Shown here: in pieces, positions 24,914 to 33,970 of the stretch
Layout: every line of letters begins with the position of its first letter
Position numbering within the stretch: the first letter of the stretch is position 1
Assembly: GCF_000295955.2 (NCBI RefSeq)
Contig: NZ_ALXE01000047.1
Span: 1 to 64,000 of the forward strand
DNA: 64,000 bases
Origin: Pantoea sp. A4
GTDB lineage: Bacteria; Pseudomonadota; Gammaproteobacteria; Enterobacterales; Enterobacteriaceae
Reading direction: 5' to 3'
The notes under the pieces: generated by a model
Told to the model about the DNA's origin: nothing
What the model saw: the letters and a program-made list of their open reading frames with translations, nothing else
The model's database searches: none
Translations under genes and position numbers: made by a program

Positions 24914-26382
24914 CGGGCAACGTGCACCTGTGGGCGCGTATGGGGCATAAAGCGTCCCCCCATTGCGCGCTCCAGTTGCGCGGCCAGTTGCAGTAACTGG
25001 CCGTCATTCGCCTGGCGCGTCTGGAAGTGCATCCCCAGCGGCAGTCCAGAGGCCTGGCGCGCCAGAGGAACAGAGATGCCCGCCGTGCCGGTCAGGCTGG
25101 CCAGTGGCGTGTAGGAGAAGATTTCCCACAGATCGTAGAACCAGCTCAGCACATCCGGGTTGTCACTGAGCGTCAAATAGCGTTTTTCACCCATCAGCGG
25201 CGTGGGTTTGGCAAAGGTTGGCGTCAGAACCATATCCCACTGCTGATAAAACTCACCCAGCTTGCGTGACACGCTGTTAAACACATCCTGCATCTGCCAG
25301 CGCTCGCTGTAAGACATGTTCAGCCCTTTTTGCCAGATGCGGATATTGATGGGTTCGACTTTATCTTCAGGCGGTGCGGTTAAGCCTTTTTTCTCCAGCA
25401 ACCGCTGAATAAACTGCGCAAAATTACTGATGTAGCAGGTGGTCTGGGCCGCAAAAGCGGTTTCGAAGTCGATATCTGGCGTTACCCACTCAACCTGATG
25501 ACCTAATTCCTGCAACAGCGTCACGGTGCGTTCCAGCTCGCTGACAAAGTGCGGATCGGCAGAGTAGTTGCCCCATTCGTGTGACACTGCAATGCGTAAA
25601 GGCTGAGGATCGCGATTGATGAGCGTGGCATAGGGTTCACTGCTGTGCCAGTAAGGCATAAACTCACCCGGCGCGCCGCCGCGACAGCGATCGATAAAGT
25701 TTGCCGTGTCGCGCACGCTGCGACTGACACAACCCTGAGTCGAGACGTAGCCGGTAATATCACTGAGCGCCGGAGCGATGGAAAACACGCCGCGCGTGCT
25801 TTTCAGGCCAATTAACCCGTGTGAACCCGCAGGAATGCGGATGGAACCCCCGCCGTCCGTGGCGTGAGCTAACGGCAAGACGCCGGCAGCCACCGATGCA
25901 CAAGCCCCGGCAGAGGAGCCAAAGGTGGTGTATTCCGGGTTCCACGGATTATGCGCAACATAGACCGCCGGGTTTTCTGCCGAGCCACAGACGCCAAATT
26001 CGGGTGTAGCGCTGCGACCAATGATATTCAAACCCGCTGCGCGAATCTTCTGGGTGAGAAAGCCGTCTTCCGCTGGGCGGTTACCCTGCATAAACAGTGA
26101 ACCCTGCTCCTGTAAACGGCCTTTAACACCAGGGCCGAGATCTTTCATCAAAAACGGTACGCCGTTAAATCCACTGTCCAGCTGCGTGCCATCGGTGGCG
26201 GGGTTGGTAATGGCATCATCGAACAGTTCCACTACCGCATTTAGCGCAGGATTCACCTTCGCCACGGCCGCAGCGGCCTGTGCTGCCAGTTCGGCGGCAG
26301 TCACTTCTCGCTGTTGCAGGCGCTCGGCCAGTGCGGTAGCGTCGTGGGCGGCCCACTCTTCCCAACTCATCACTGTGTTCAT
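24910..26382 (-). CDS. Amidase signature family enzyme
   Basis: 490 residues. Catalytic triad visible: Lys in GVPFLMKDLGPG (residue ~84), cis-Ser in TTFGSSAGACASVAAGVLP, and nucleophile Ser in TDGGGSIRIPAGSHGLIGLK. Hydrolyses an amide bond in an unknown substrate; length is typical. Start ATG 26382 follows AGGAG by eight bases; the frame's first GTG is part of that RBS. It lies 23 bp after the MFS gene on the same strand, suggesting uptake and hydrolysis of the same compound. Confidence 0.9.
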   Translation of the reverse strand: MNTVMSWEEWAAHDATALAERLQQREVTAAELAAQAAAAVAKVNPALNAVVELFDDAITNPATDGTQLDSGFNGVPFLMKDLGPGVKGRLQEQGSLFMQGNRPAEDGFLTQKIRAAGLNIIGRSATPEFGVCGSAENPAVYVAHNPWNPEYTTFGSSAGACASVAAGVLPLAHATDGGGSIRIPAGSHGLIGLKSTRGVFSIAPALSDITGYVSTQGCVSRSVRDTANFIDRCRGGAPGEFMPYWHSSEPYATLINRDPQPLRIAVSHEWGNYSADPHFVSELERTVTLLQELGHQVEWVTPDIDFETAFAAQTTCYISNFAQFIQRLLEKKGLTAPPEDKVEPINIRIWQKGLNMSYSERWQMQDVFNSVSRKLGEFYQQWDMVLTPTFAKPTPLMGEKRYLTLSDNPDVLSWFYDLWEIFSYTPLASLTGTAGISVPLARQASGLPLGMHFQTRQANDGQLLQLAAQLERAMGGRFMPHTRPQVHVAR

Positions 26383-26405
26383 GTTTTTCACTCCTGTGGA
26401 TTGGT

Positions 26406-27713
26406 TTAGCGGTTAACCAGGGGCTTGAGCGTTACCGGTCTGGCAGCGCGCGGCCTTTCCCTGAGCAGGGCCACTGAAATCAGACATAAAATATTGGCGG
26501 CGATCAGGTAGTAGCCCGGTGAGACCGGATTACCGGTGGCTTTAATCAGCCAGGAGAAGACGATCTGTGCTGTGCCGCCGAACAGCGTGATACCGAAGGC
26601 GTAGGCAATCGAGAAACCGGTGGATCGGATGTAGCGTGGGAAGTTCTCACACAGCGCCACCAGGACGCCCGAGCCACTGATGCACTGTAATGCCGCAAAC
26701 AGGGTGATGACGCTGAAGAATACGGCTGGCGTCGGGAAGGTATTGATAATTTCCAGCCCGGGTAGCAATAACAGCAGCAAAATCAGGCGTGGCACGATAA
26801 TGGTAAACTTGCGACCAAAACGGTCGGCCATCCACCCGCCAACCAGTGAAAACACCACCACGCAGACGCCGATCAGAATGGTAGAGACCATTGCCATGCC
26901 TGGGGCAAAGTGCAATTCGCTGAGCGCGTAGGTAGTCATGTAATTCAGGAAATACTGCGTAATGGTGCTACCGCAGAGGATAAAAATACCCAACAGCACC
27001 AGGCGACGATATTTGCTAAACACCTCGGTGAGCAGGCTGCGGGTGCTGGTGGCGACGGTATTCTCCTCCACATTGAAGGTTTCATTCAGGTTACGGCGCA
27101 GATAGATAGCCATGGGCAGGACCAGCAAGCCAAAGGCGAACGGAATACGCCAGCCCCAACCGGCCAGTTGCTCTGGGGTCAACAGTTGAGTCAATGTAAA
27201 GCCAATCACCCCAGCGCTGATCCCCGCCAGCCCCTGTGCCACGATCTGCCAACTGGTATAGAACGCCCGTTTGCCCTGCGGTGCCGCTTCCATAATAAAG
27301 GTGGTCGCCGGGCCGGCTTCACCGCCCCAGGCCAACCCTTGTAACATACGCAACACCACCAACAGTATCGGTGCGGCCAGCCCTAACGTGGCATAACCTG
27401 GCAAAAACACCAGTCCACCCGTACCGATAGTCATGAAGAGCATGGTCAGCAGCATGGCCGGTTTACGTCCCACCCGGTCAGCGTAGCTGCCGATAAATAT
27501 TGCGCCGAGCGGACGTACCACAAAGCCAATGCCAAATACCGAAACGGACAACATCAGGCTGACAAATGCATTGTCGGAGGGGAAAAAGGCATTGCCAATC
27601 ATTACTGCAAAAGTGGCGTAGGCACTGAAATCAAAAAACTCGATTGCGGCACCAAGCACCACGGCGAAAACTTCTTTTCGCGTTGCCTGGCGGGGAACTG
27701 TTTCATTTACCAT
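26406..27713 (-). CDS. MHS-family MFS metabolite:H+ symporter
   Basis: 435 residues, 12 TM segments. Signature pieces: AAIEFFDFSAYATFAVMIGNAFFP, GSYADRVGRKPAMLL (motif A), RMLQGLAWGGEAGPATTFI, GWGWRIPFAFGLLVLP. These define the metabolite:H+ symporter family (ShiA/KgtP/ProP-like). First gene of an operon with the amidase, so it likely imports the amide substrate. RBS AGGA. Divergent from a LysR gene 567 bp away, which may regulate it. Confidence 0.88.
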   Translation of the reverse strand: MVNETVPRQATRKEVFAVVLGAAIEFFDFSAYATFAVMIGNAFFPSDNAFVSLMLSVSVFGIGFVVRPLGAIFIGSYADRVGRKPAMLLTMLFMTIGTGGLVFLPGYATLGLAAPILLVVLRMLQGLAWGGEAGPATTFIMEAAPQGKRAFYTSWQIVAQGLAGISAGVIGFTLTQLLTPEQLAGWGWRIPFAFGLLVLPMAIYLRRNLNETFNVEENTVATSTRSLLTEVFSKYRRLVLLGIFILCGSTITQYFLNYMTTYALSELHFAPGMAMVSTILIGVCVVVFSLVGGWMADRFGRKFTIIVPRLILLLLLLPGLEIINTFPTPAVFFSVITLFAALQCISGSGVLVALCENFPRYIRSTGFSIAYAFGITLFGGTAQIVFSWLIKATGNPVSPGYYLIAANILCLISVALLRERPRAARPVTLKPLVNR

Positions 27714-28280
27714 GTCGTTTTCCTCGAACGGGTGATATGGGCAATCGTGTGATGACTCTTTTTATGCCGTTATCATAATTTCCGGGAGATTTATTGTTAT
27801 TGGCCCTGATGGGCGTATTCAGATATAGCAAAGCACTTTGGCAGTGACTATCACAAATCAGCTTGCCCGGTGCACACAAAATGAGTGCACTTTATATGCC
27901 CGCCTGACATAGGAAAAATCAATAAAACAACAAATTTGTTATAAATCATGGCATTATTGTTTTTTCCATCAGGGGGAAACCCAGGCTTTATGCTAGAGAG
28001 AAAACATATGCACTCAAAATGTGCGTTCTGTCATGTTTTTAGCAAATAATTTGCCGTACGAATTTGATTGTAACTTATTGATTTTAAATAGGCGTAATAA
28101 ATCTGTGATCGCGCTCAGTGACTGGGAAAATAAATTGCACGCTTATGGTTCAATCATTAAACACGGCTGCGCTAATTGCCCCAATAGTGCACCAAAATGT
28201 GCCAACTGGTTTATTTCTCCCACTCCGGTTATGTTGATTATTAGATATGCAGTGTAAACAGCGGAGCCTGAAAACCTAAT
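27714..28280. other. 567-bp AT-rich divergent regulatory region
   Basis: No believable gene. A 78-codon frame (28021-28257) lacks an RBS and resembles nothing. The region carries three copies of a TGCAC...CAAAATG...TGC motif (listed separately) and presumably both promoters of the LysR and the MFS/amidase operon. Confidence 0.5.
27871..28203. promoter_or_regulatory. Three TGCAC-n-CAAAATG-n-TGC motifs
   Basis: Copy 1 at 27871-27890 (TGCACACAAAATGAGTGCAC), copy 2 at 28009-28025 (TGCACTCAAAATGTGCG), copy 3 at 28188-28203 (TGCACCAAAATGTGCC). They share an inverted TGCAC/GTGC frame around CAAAATG, with the gap between arms varying from 6 to 9 bases. Likely binding sites of the adjacent LysR or another regulator. 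Confidence 0.55.
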
Positions 28281-29180
28281 ATGCAGTTACGAGCCTTGCG
28301 TTATTTCAGTCAGGTGGCGCAGTCCACTTCATTACGTGATGCGGCAGAAAAGCTGTTTGTCACGCCTACCGCAGTCACGCGGCAAATTGAGCAACTGGAA
28401 CACTATTATGGTGCACAACTGATTGAACGCAGTCCGCGCGGGATCAAACTCACCAAAGAGGGTGAGTATCTGGCTCAGGCGGTGCAGGCGACGTTACGTG
28501 AACTGGACGTCGTTAAAGAGAAGATTGCGGCGACACAGAGTATTGTCACTGGCATTGTCCGCATCTGCTGTGCTGAGAGCCTGGTGGGGCCGTTTGTTGC
28601 CCCCACAATAGCCGATTTTCGTAAGCTGCATCCCCATGTGGGTTTCGAAATCGATGTGGGCAGCGCACCTTTAGTCGCCGAAGCGCTGGTCAATGGGCAG
28701 GTTGATCTGGCCCTCACGTTTTATATGCCGGTTACCAGCGAATTGAGCGTGACCCACAGCTGCGAACTGCAACATAAAGTGATGATGGCCGCTGACCATG
28801 AATTAGCGGGGAAAAGCTTTCTTACGTTGCGGGATATCGCACAACATCCGATTGCCATCCCCCCGGCTAACTATTCAATGCGTCAGTCGCTGGAATCCGC
28901 GGCCAGACGCGAAGGGCTACAGTTTGATTTGCGCTTTGTCACCAGCTCTCTGGATGTGCAGAAGCAGCTGGCACTGCTAGGCCAGGCGATCATTATCCAG
29001 CCGCAACTCAATGTAGATGACCATCAGGAACAGGGTCGATTGATTGCCACGTTACTGACCGATCTCCAGCTTGGCGTAGTAAAAGTCGATCTCTGCATGC
29101 CGCGTAAGCGCAGCGTGTCGATAGCCAGTCGGCTGTTTCATGACATGCTGGCGGCGCGTATCAGGCGGCAAAATCAGTAG
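28281..29180 (+). CDS. LysR-family transcriptional regulator
   Basis: 299 residues. N-terminal winged HTH (LRYFSQVAQSTSLRDAAEKLFVTPTAVTRQIEQLE) and a LysR substrate-binding domain (VRICCAESLVGPFVAPTIADF...). The sequence resembles the subgroup controlling amidase or nitrogen-compound uptake genes. Divergent from the MFS/amidase operon across a motif-rich region, so that operon is the likely target. Confidence 0.88.
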   Translation: MQLRALRYFSQVAQSTSLRDAAEKLFVTPTAVTRQIEQLEHYYGAQLIERSPRGIKLTKEGEYLAQAVQATLRELDVVKEKIAATQSIVTGIVRICCAESLVGPFVAPTIADFRKLHPHVGFEIDVGSAPLVAEALVNGQVDLALTFYMPVTSELSVTHSCELQHKVMMAADHELAGKSFLTLRDIAQHPIAIPPANYSMRQSLESAARREGLQFDLRFVTSSLDVQKQLALLGQAIIIQPQLNVDDHQEQGRLIATLLTDLQLGVVKVDLCMPRKRSVSIASRLFHDMLAARIRRQNQ

Positions 29181-29205
29181 GCGATGCGCAGCAATCGCGC
29201 TATAC

Positions 29206-29225
29206 AGTAATGAGAATTATTATCA
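29206..29225 (+). promoter_or_regulatory. Fur box
   Basis: TGAGAAT-T-ATTATCA (29211-29225) fits the 7-1-7 Fur motif TGATAAT-n-ATTATCA with one mismatch, and 29206-29224 matches 15 of 19 of the classical Fur consensus. It sits 33 bp before the FAD monooxygenase start, just downstream of a TATACA -10-like element. Confidence 0.75.
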
Positions 29226-29257
29226 TAATAAGGTCTGGCATAAACGGGAGACACGCG

Positions 29258-30457
29258 ATGCAGCCACAACCTTATGAAAACCTCTCAGCAGATTGCTGTA
29301 TTGTCGGCGGCGGCCCAGCCGGCCTGATGTTAGCCTATCTGTTTGCCCGCGCGGGCCTGCGCGTGGTGGTGGTAGAAAAACACGCTGACTTTCTGCGCGA
29401 TTTCCGTGGCGATACCATTCATCCTTCCACCCTGGAAGTCATGCATCATCTCGGCCTGTTGCAAGAGTTGCTGCAACTGCCGCATCAAAAAGCAGAAAAA
29501 TTACAGGCAGAAATCGGCGGGCAGGAAGTGACGATGGCCGATTTTTCGCGCCTGCCCGTACAATGCCGTTTTATTGCTTTTATGCCGCAGTGGGATTTTC
29601 TCAACTTTCTCGCCCAGAAGAGCGCGCAGTTCCCCGGCTTTACGTTACTCACCTCAACGCAATTTGACGATCTGATAGAAGAGCAGGGTGCGGTGGTCGG
29701 GATTAAAGCACTGCGCGCAGGGCAACCGATGGAAATTCGTTGCCCGCTGGTGATCGGTGCCGATGGCCGACATTCTCAGGTCAGGGCGAAGAGTGGGCTG
29801 GTGAGCCAGAGTTTTGGCGCATCGCGTGATGTGCTATGGCTGAAACTGAGCAAACACGCAGGCGATCCGGACTGGGGAATGGGCCACAAAGGGCCACGCC
29901 ATAACTTTATTATGATTGATCGCGGCGATTACTGGCAGTGTGGCTACACCATTGATAAAGGCCAGTTTGAAAGCCTGAAGCAACGTGGCTTGCCTGCGCT
30001 GAAAGCGAGTATTGCGGCTGTTGCCCCGTTCCCGGTGGAAAAGCTTGAGGAGATCACCGCGTGGGAGCAATTAAAGCTGCTGGTGATTAAAATTGATCGG
30101 CTGGACAAATGGATGAAGCCCGGCGTGCTGTGTATCGGCGATGCGGCCCATGCTATGTCACCCATTGGGGGAGTGGGCGTGAACCTCGCCATACAGGATG
30201 CCGTTGCCTGCGCGAATTTGTTAACCGAGCCGCTACGCCAGGGCACGCTAACGTTGAATGATTTAGCCCGTGTGCAAAAGCGCCGTCATTTCCCCACCGT
30301 TGCCACGCAGTTCCTGCAAATTAAAATGAGTGGCAAGAAAAAGAGCAGTGGGAAAAAAAGCCCGATACCCGGCATCATTGCCCGTTTCCCCTGGCTGCGT
30401 TTTGTCTTTGGCCGCCTGATTGGCCTCGGTTTTCGTATGGAAACACCTCGTCTTTAA
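29258..30457 (+). CDS. FAD-dependent aromatic-type monooxygenase
   Basis: 399 residues. PHBH-fold flavoprotein: dinucleotide-binding CIVGGGPAGLMLAYLFARAG at the N-terminus, the DG motif LVIGADGRHSQVR, and the FAD-phosphate motif CIGDAAHAMSPIGGVGVNLAIQDA. Start ATG 29258 follows CGGGAG; an earlier in-frame ATG falls inside the Fur box. A basic C-terminus (KMSGKKKSSGKK) is unusual. Predicted to hydroxylate an aromatic or polyketide-like compound using NAD(P)H. The Fur box suggests expression under iron limitation, e.g. siderophore-related or oxidative chemistry. Confidence 0.87.
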   Translation: MQPQPYENLSADCCIVGGGPAGLMLAYLFARAGLRVVVVEKHADFLRDFRGDTIHPSTLEVMHHLGLLQELLQLPHQKAEKLQAEIGGQEVTMADFSRLPVQCRFIAFMPQWDFLNFLAQKSAQFPGFTLLTSTQFDDLIEEQGAVVGIKALRAGQPMEIRCPLVIGADGRHSQVRAKSGLVSQSFGASRDVLWLKLSKHAGDPDWGMGHKGPRHNFIMIDRGDYWQCGYTIDKGQFESLKQRGLPALKASIAAVAPFPVEKLEEITAWEQLKLLVIKIDRLDKWMKPGVLCIGDAAHAMSPIGGVGVNLAIQDAVACANLLTEPLRQGTLTLNDLARVQKRRHFPTVATQFLQIKMSGKKKSSGKKSPIPGIIARFPWLRFVFGRLIGLGFRMETPRL

Positions 30458-30465
30458 ACCCCTTC

Positions 30466-30490
30466 GCCTCAGCATCACGCTGGGGCTTTT
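30466..30490 (+). terminator. Intrinsic terminator of the FAD monooxygenase
   Basis: GCCTCAGC-ATCAC-GCTGGGGC stem followed by TTTT, nine bases after the stop. Confidence 0.8.
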
Positions 30491-30712
30491 CCGTCTATAT
30501 GCTTTTTCTGACATAAGATATAAGAAATCCATCGGTCAAAAACCCAGCGCGTCCCTTGACTGATTTCTGGCGTCAGGTGAGTATGCGGCCTCCTGTTTTT
30601 ATTATGCATATTATAAATTATAAGCATTTCATCATAATCAATATGAATAATAACGACTCCCTTATTATGCTCAGTGGCGCGGCCTAAAGCGCTTTGATCA
30701 GGACATGATTGC

Positions 30713-32164
30713 ATGAATTCATCCACCGGATTACAGGCACTGGAAGCCCGACTGCAACAGGATCTCGACTTGCTGGAGCTGCCGGCGAAAGCCTGGGTGC
30801 CGCCGCGTCAGTATCAGGGCGAGCAGGTGCGTGATGTTGTGGTGATAGGGGCGGGTATGTGTGGCCTGGCGGCAACCGCCAAACTCCTGCTGAGCGGCAT
30901 TGACAACATCGTCACTTATGATGCCGCCGCAGCGGGGCAAGAAGGGCCGTGGGTCACTTTTGCCCGCATGGAAACATTGCGTTCGCCCAAAACGTTGCAC
31001 GGCCCGGCTCTGGGATTACCGCAACTGACTTTCCGCGCCTGGTTTACCGCGCAGTGGGGCGTCGACGCGTGGGAAGCGCTGGATAAAATCCCGAAAGCAC
31101 AATGGATGGACTATCTGGTGTGGTATCGCCAGGTACTGAACCTGCCGGTACACAATGGCGTGCGTATCACGGCTATTACGCAACAAGAGAGCCTGATTGC
31201 GCTCGAACTCAGTGGTGCTGAGACGGGACGGGTGTTAACGCGCCGCCTGGTGCTCGCCACGGGCCGTTCAGGTCTTGGTGGAGCCGCCGTGCCGGAGTTC
31301 CTGCGTCATGTTGATCGCCATCTGTGGGCGCACTCTGCCGACCCGATTGACTTCGCACAGCTTAAAGGCAAGCGGGTTGCGGTGATTGGTGCGGGGGCCT
31401 CCTCGATGGACAATGCCGCGACGGCGCTGGAAGCGGGCGCGGCCACGGTAGACTTGCTGATCCGCCGCAAAGAGATGCCGCGCATTAACAAAATGACCGG
31501 TATTGGTAGCCAGGGCGTGGTCCACGGCATGTTCCAGTTGCCTGACAGCTGGAAGTGGAAGTTTGTTGATTACACCGCAACCACGCAAACACCGCCTCCA
31601 CGCGCCTCAACCCTGCGCGTGTCGCGTCATGCGAATGCACATTTCTTCCTCGACTGCGCCATTAAAGCGGTGACTCAGCAGGGCGATGCGCTGCGGATTG
31701 ACACCACGCAAGGGGAGATGACCTACGATTTTCTGATTGCGGCCACCGGCTTTGCCAATGATTTTCATGGCCGATCTGAATTTGCCGCCCTTGCGCCGCA
31801 TATCCGCAGTTGGGCTGATGGACGCTATCGTCCTGAGATGGGTGCACCGCGTGCCAGCCTGCTACAGGCTCCCGATCTCGGCCCCGATTTCGCCTTCCGC
31901 GAACGCCAGCCCGGCGCGTGCCCGATACTGGCCCACATTCACTGCTTCAACGATGCCGCAATGCTGACACACGGCAAGGTCTCTGGCGACATCCCGGCGG
32001 TAAGCGCAGGGGCGGATCGCCTGGTGCGCGCGCTGGCTGCCTCACTGTTTGCCGAAGATGTTGAAACGCATTTCGCCAACCTGCAAGCCTTTGATAAACC
32101 GGAATTGCTGGGTGACGAGTGGATAGATTCTACCCCCTTACTGAAACAGGAGAATGGCTTGTGA
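30713..32164 (+). CDS. Flavin-containing monooxygenase / NAD(P)-binding oxidoreductase
   Basis: 483 residues. Two Rossmann motifs: FAD site VVVIGAGMCGLAATAKLLLSG near residue 45 and NADPH site KRVAVIGAGASSMDNAATALEAGA near residue 220, plus the C-terminal ATG motif IAATGFANDF. This is the class B monooxygenase layout (FMO/Baeyer-Villiger-like). First gene of a tightly packed operon with two CMD/AhpD-like proteins and an amino-acid ABC importer. Likely oxidises the imported compound (S- or N-oxygenation). Promoter likely in the 30490-30700 gap. Confidence 0.85.
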   Translation: MNSSTGLQALEARLQQDLDLLELPAKAWVPPRQYQGEQVRDVVVIGAGMCGLAATAKLLLSGIDNIVTYDAAAAGQEGPWVTFARMETLRSPKTLHGPALGLPQLTFRAWFTAQWGVDAWEALDKIPKAQWMDYLVWYRQVLNLPVHNGVRITAITQQESLIALELSGAETGRVLTRRLVLATGRSGLGGAAVPEFLRHVDRHLWAHSADPIDFAQLKGKRVAVIGAGASSMDNAATALEAGAATVDLLIRRKEMPRINKMTGIGSQGVVHGMFQLPDSWKWKFVDYTATTQTPPPRASTLRVSRHANAHFFLDCAIKAVTQQGDALRIDTTQGEMTYDFLIAATGFANDFHGRSEFAALAPHIRSWADGRYRPEMGAPRASLLQAPDLGPDFAFRERQPGACPILAHIHCFNDAAMLTHGKVSGDIPAVSAGADRLVRALAASLFAEDVETHFANLQAFDKPELLGDEWIDSTPLLKQENGL

Positions 32165-32643
32165 TTGACGCCATTGACAAGGCTGCTGGTCTGACACCGC
32201 AGGATCAACTTTACGCCGCGCGCCGTTTCCGTCCGGAATTTGTCTCGGGAGCCGAACAGTGCCGCGACGCGGTGTTGCAACCCGCCAGCGATCAGGGGCT
32301 CTCTTCCGCGCTACGTTTGGCCCTGGCACAACGTATTGCGGCACTGAATAACGATGCCGCATTAGTGGCGGAATACCGTGAATTACTGGCAGCACAGCAG
32401 CCAGACGCCACGCTGTTAGCGCTGGCCGCAGGAGAGACTGAGCTGGCACAACCGCTGGCCGCCGTGGCTCGTCAGGCGGATCGAGTGACCTTAACCCCGT
32501 CGCTGGCGGAAGCCAACGATATGGCGCTACTGGCTGAGGCCGGGTTGAACAATCCACAAATTGTTGCGCTGTCGGAGCTGATTGCATTTGTTAATTTCCA
32601 GACGCGCGTCGCGGCTGGCCTGCGTTTGTTGAGGTCCTTATGA
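32161..32643 (+). CDS. CMD-like protein without CxxC (Avi_7170-type)
   Basis: 160 residues. Helical carboxymuconolactone decarboxylase/AhpD-like fold: SSALRLALAQRIAALN, EANDMALLAEAGLNNPQIVALSELIAFVNFQTRVAAGLRLL. It lacks the CxxC redox pair. GTG 32161 overlaps the upstream stop and has AGGAGA before it, and its stop overlaps the next start (ATGA), so the three genes are translationally coupled. Paired CMD/peroxidase-like genes of this kind recur beside ABC importers and flavin monooxygenases; the reaction is unknown. Confidence 0.75.
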   Translation: MIDAIDKAAGLTPQDQLYAARRFRPEFVSGAEQCRDAVLQPASDQGLSSALRLALAQRIAALNNDAALVAEYRELLAAQQPDATLLALAAGETELAQPLAAVARQADRVTLTPSLAEANDMALLAEAGLNNPQIVALSELIAFVNFQTRVAAGLRLLRSL

Positions 32644-33212
32644 TCCCGTCAGTGACGCTAAAACCCCTGAACTGGCATCCCTACATTACGCCAGTCAGCC
32701 TGGATGAAGCCAATCCAGAACAGTTGGAGGCGATGAAAGTCACGCCCTCCAGCAAGAAGATATCGGAGTATGTGCGCACCCTGGCGCACGACCCGGAAAG
32801 CTATGTCGCGCGGACGGTGTTGTTCAACGCCATTATGTACGTAGAGGGCGGCCTGGACCGTGCCGCACGGGAAGTGGGTGCGCTGGGCGCTTCTGTGACC
32901 AACGGTTGTAAGTATTGCGCCGTGGTGCATGCGCGCCGCCATGCGCAATTAGTGAAGAGCGATGCGCTGGTGAGCGCGCTTTACTTCAATCTGCCTGAGC
33001 GGCTTAACGCGCGGGATGCGGCAATGTATCGCTTCGCACAGCGTCTTTCGGTCACCCCCGCTGAGGCCACGGCAGAAGATATGGCGGCGCTGCGTGCAGC
33101 GGGCCTGAGTGATGAAGAGATTATTGACCTGATTCATGCCATTGCGATTTTTGGCTGGGCCAACCGTCTGATGCATGTACTGGGTCATGCTGAACCCGGC
33201 AAAGGAGATTAA
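32640..33212 (+). CDS. AhpD-like alkylhydroperoxidase-domain protein
   Basis: 190 residues. AhpD/CMD motif with redox cysteines: REVGALGASVTNGCKYCAVVHARRHA (Cys-x-x-Cys then His). C-terminal helices GLSDEEIIDLIHAIAIFGWANRLMHVLGHA are typical of peroxidase-related enzymes. Coupled by ATGA overlap to its CxxC-less partner, suggesting a heteromeric complex. Probably reduces a peroxide or disulfide-like intermediate made by the flavin monooxygenase; inference only. Confidence 0.82.
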   Translation: MIPSVTLKPLNWHPYITPVSLDEANPEQLEAMKVTPSSKKISEYVRTLAHDPESYVARTVLFNAIMYVEGGLDRAAREVGALGASVTNGCKYCAVVHARRHAQLVKSDALVSALYFNLPERLNARDAAMYRFAQRLSVTPAEATAEDMAALRAAGLSDEEIIDLIHAIAIFGWANRLMHVLGHAEPGKGD

Positions 33213-33214
33213 CC

Positions 33215-33952
33215 ATGCTTGAACTGAATAATATTACGCTCTCCTATGGCAGCACGCCGATTCTGCGTGGCGTCAATTTGTCGGTAAAACGGGGGGATGT
33301 GGTGTCGATCATCGGCCCAAGCGGCACCGGTAAAACCACGCTGTTGCGCTGCATCAACCATTTGGCCAAGCCTTCGGCGGGCACGGTACGTCTCGACAAC
33401 ATCGAGATGCACTATCCGTCACCCACCAAAGCGGCGGTTCAGGCGGTTCGTCTGCGCACGGCCATGGTGTTCCAACAGTTCAACGTGTTTAAAAACATGA
33501 CGGTGCTGCAAAACGTGATGGATCCGCTGGTGGTGGTGCAGGGGAAATCTCGTGATGAAGCGCGGGAAATCGCGCGTCAGGAGCTGGATCGCGTCGGTCT
33601 GGCCACCAAAATGGATCACTATCCGTCACAGCTTTCGGGCGGTCAACTCCAGCGTACCGGTATCGCCCGCGCGTTGGCCGTGCGTCCAAATGTGATTCTG
33701 TTTGATGAACCCACCTCATCACTTGACCCTGAACTGGTGGGTGAAGTGCTGAAAGTGATTAAAGACGTCACCTCTTCGGGGATCACCTCGCTGCTGGTGA
33801 CTCATGAAATGCAGTTTGCCAAAAGTATTTCCAACCGCATCGTGTTTATGGATCAGGGTGTGGTGGCCGCAGAAGGGACGCCGGAAGAGATTTTCGACCG
33901 CCCAACGCTGCCACGACTGGCCCAGTTTCTTAATGCTGAACACGTTCTCTGA
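33215..33952 (+). CDS. Amino-acid ABC importer ATPase
   Basis: 245 residues. Walker A GPSGTGKTTLLRCIN, Q-loop VFQQFNVFKNMT, signature LSGGQLQRTGIARALAV, Walker B VILFDEPTSSLDP, and His switch LLVTHEMQFA. Polar amino-acid subfamily (GlnQ/TcyN-like). The signature has GGQLQR rather than GGQQQR. RBS AAAGGAG. It energises the two permeases downstream. Confidence 0.93.
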   Translation: MLELNNITLSYGSTPILRGVNLSVKRGDVVSIIGPSGTGKTTLLRCINHLAKPSAGTVRLDNIEMHYPSPTKAAVQAVRLRTAMVFQQFNVFKNMTVLQNVMDPLVVVQGKSRDEAREIARQELDRVGLATKMDHYPSQLSGGQLQRTGIARALAVRPNVILFDEPTSSLDPELVGEVLKVIKDVTSSGITSLLVTHEMQFAKSISNRIVFMDQGVVAAEGTPEEIFDRPTLPRLAQFLNAEHVL

Positions 33953-33970
33953 GAATAAAAGGAAACCATC

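Noticed and set aside
27871-28203. Calling the TGCAC motifs NtrC enhancers
   Set aside because: Only one copy has the 7-base gap of NtrC sites, and no sigma-54 promoter of correct spacing was found.
28021-28257. 78-codon open frame in the LysR/MFS intergenic region
   Set aside because: No RBS and no family; overlaps the repeated operator-like motifs.
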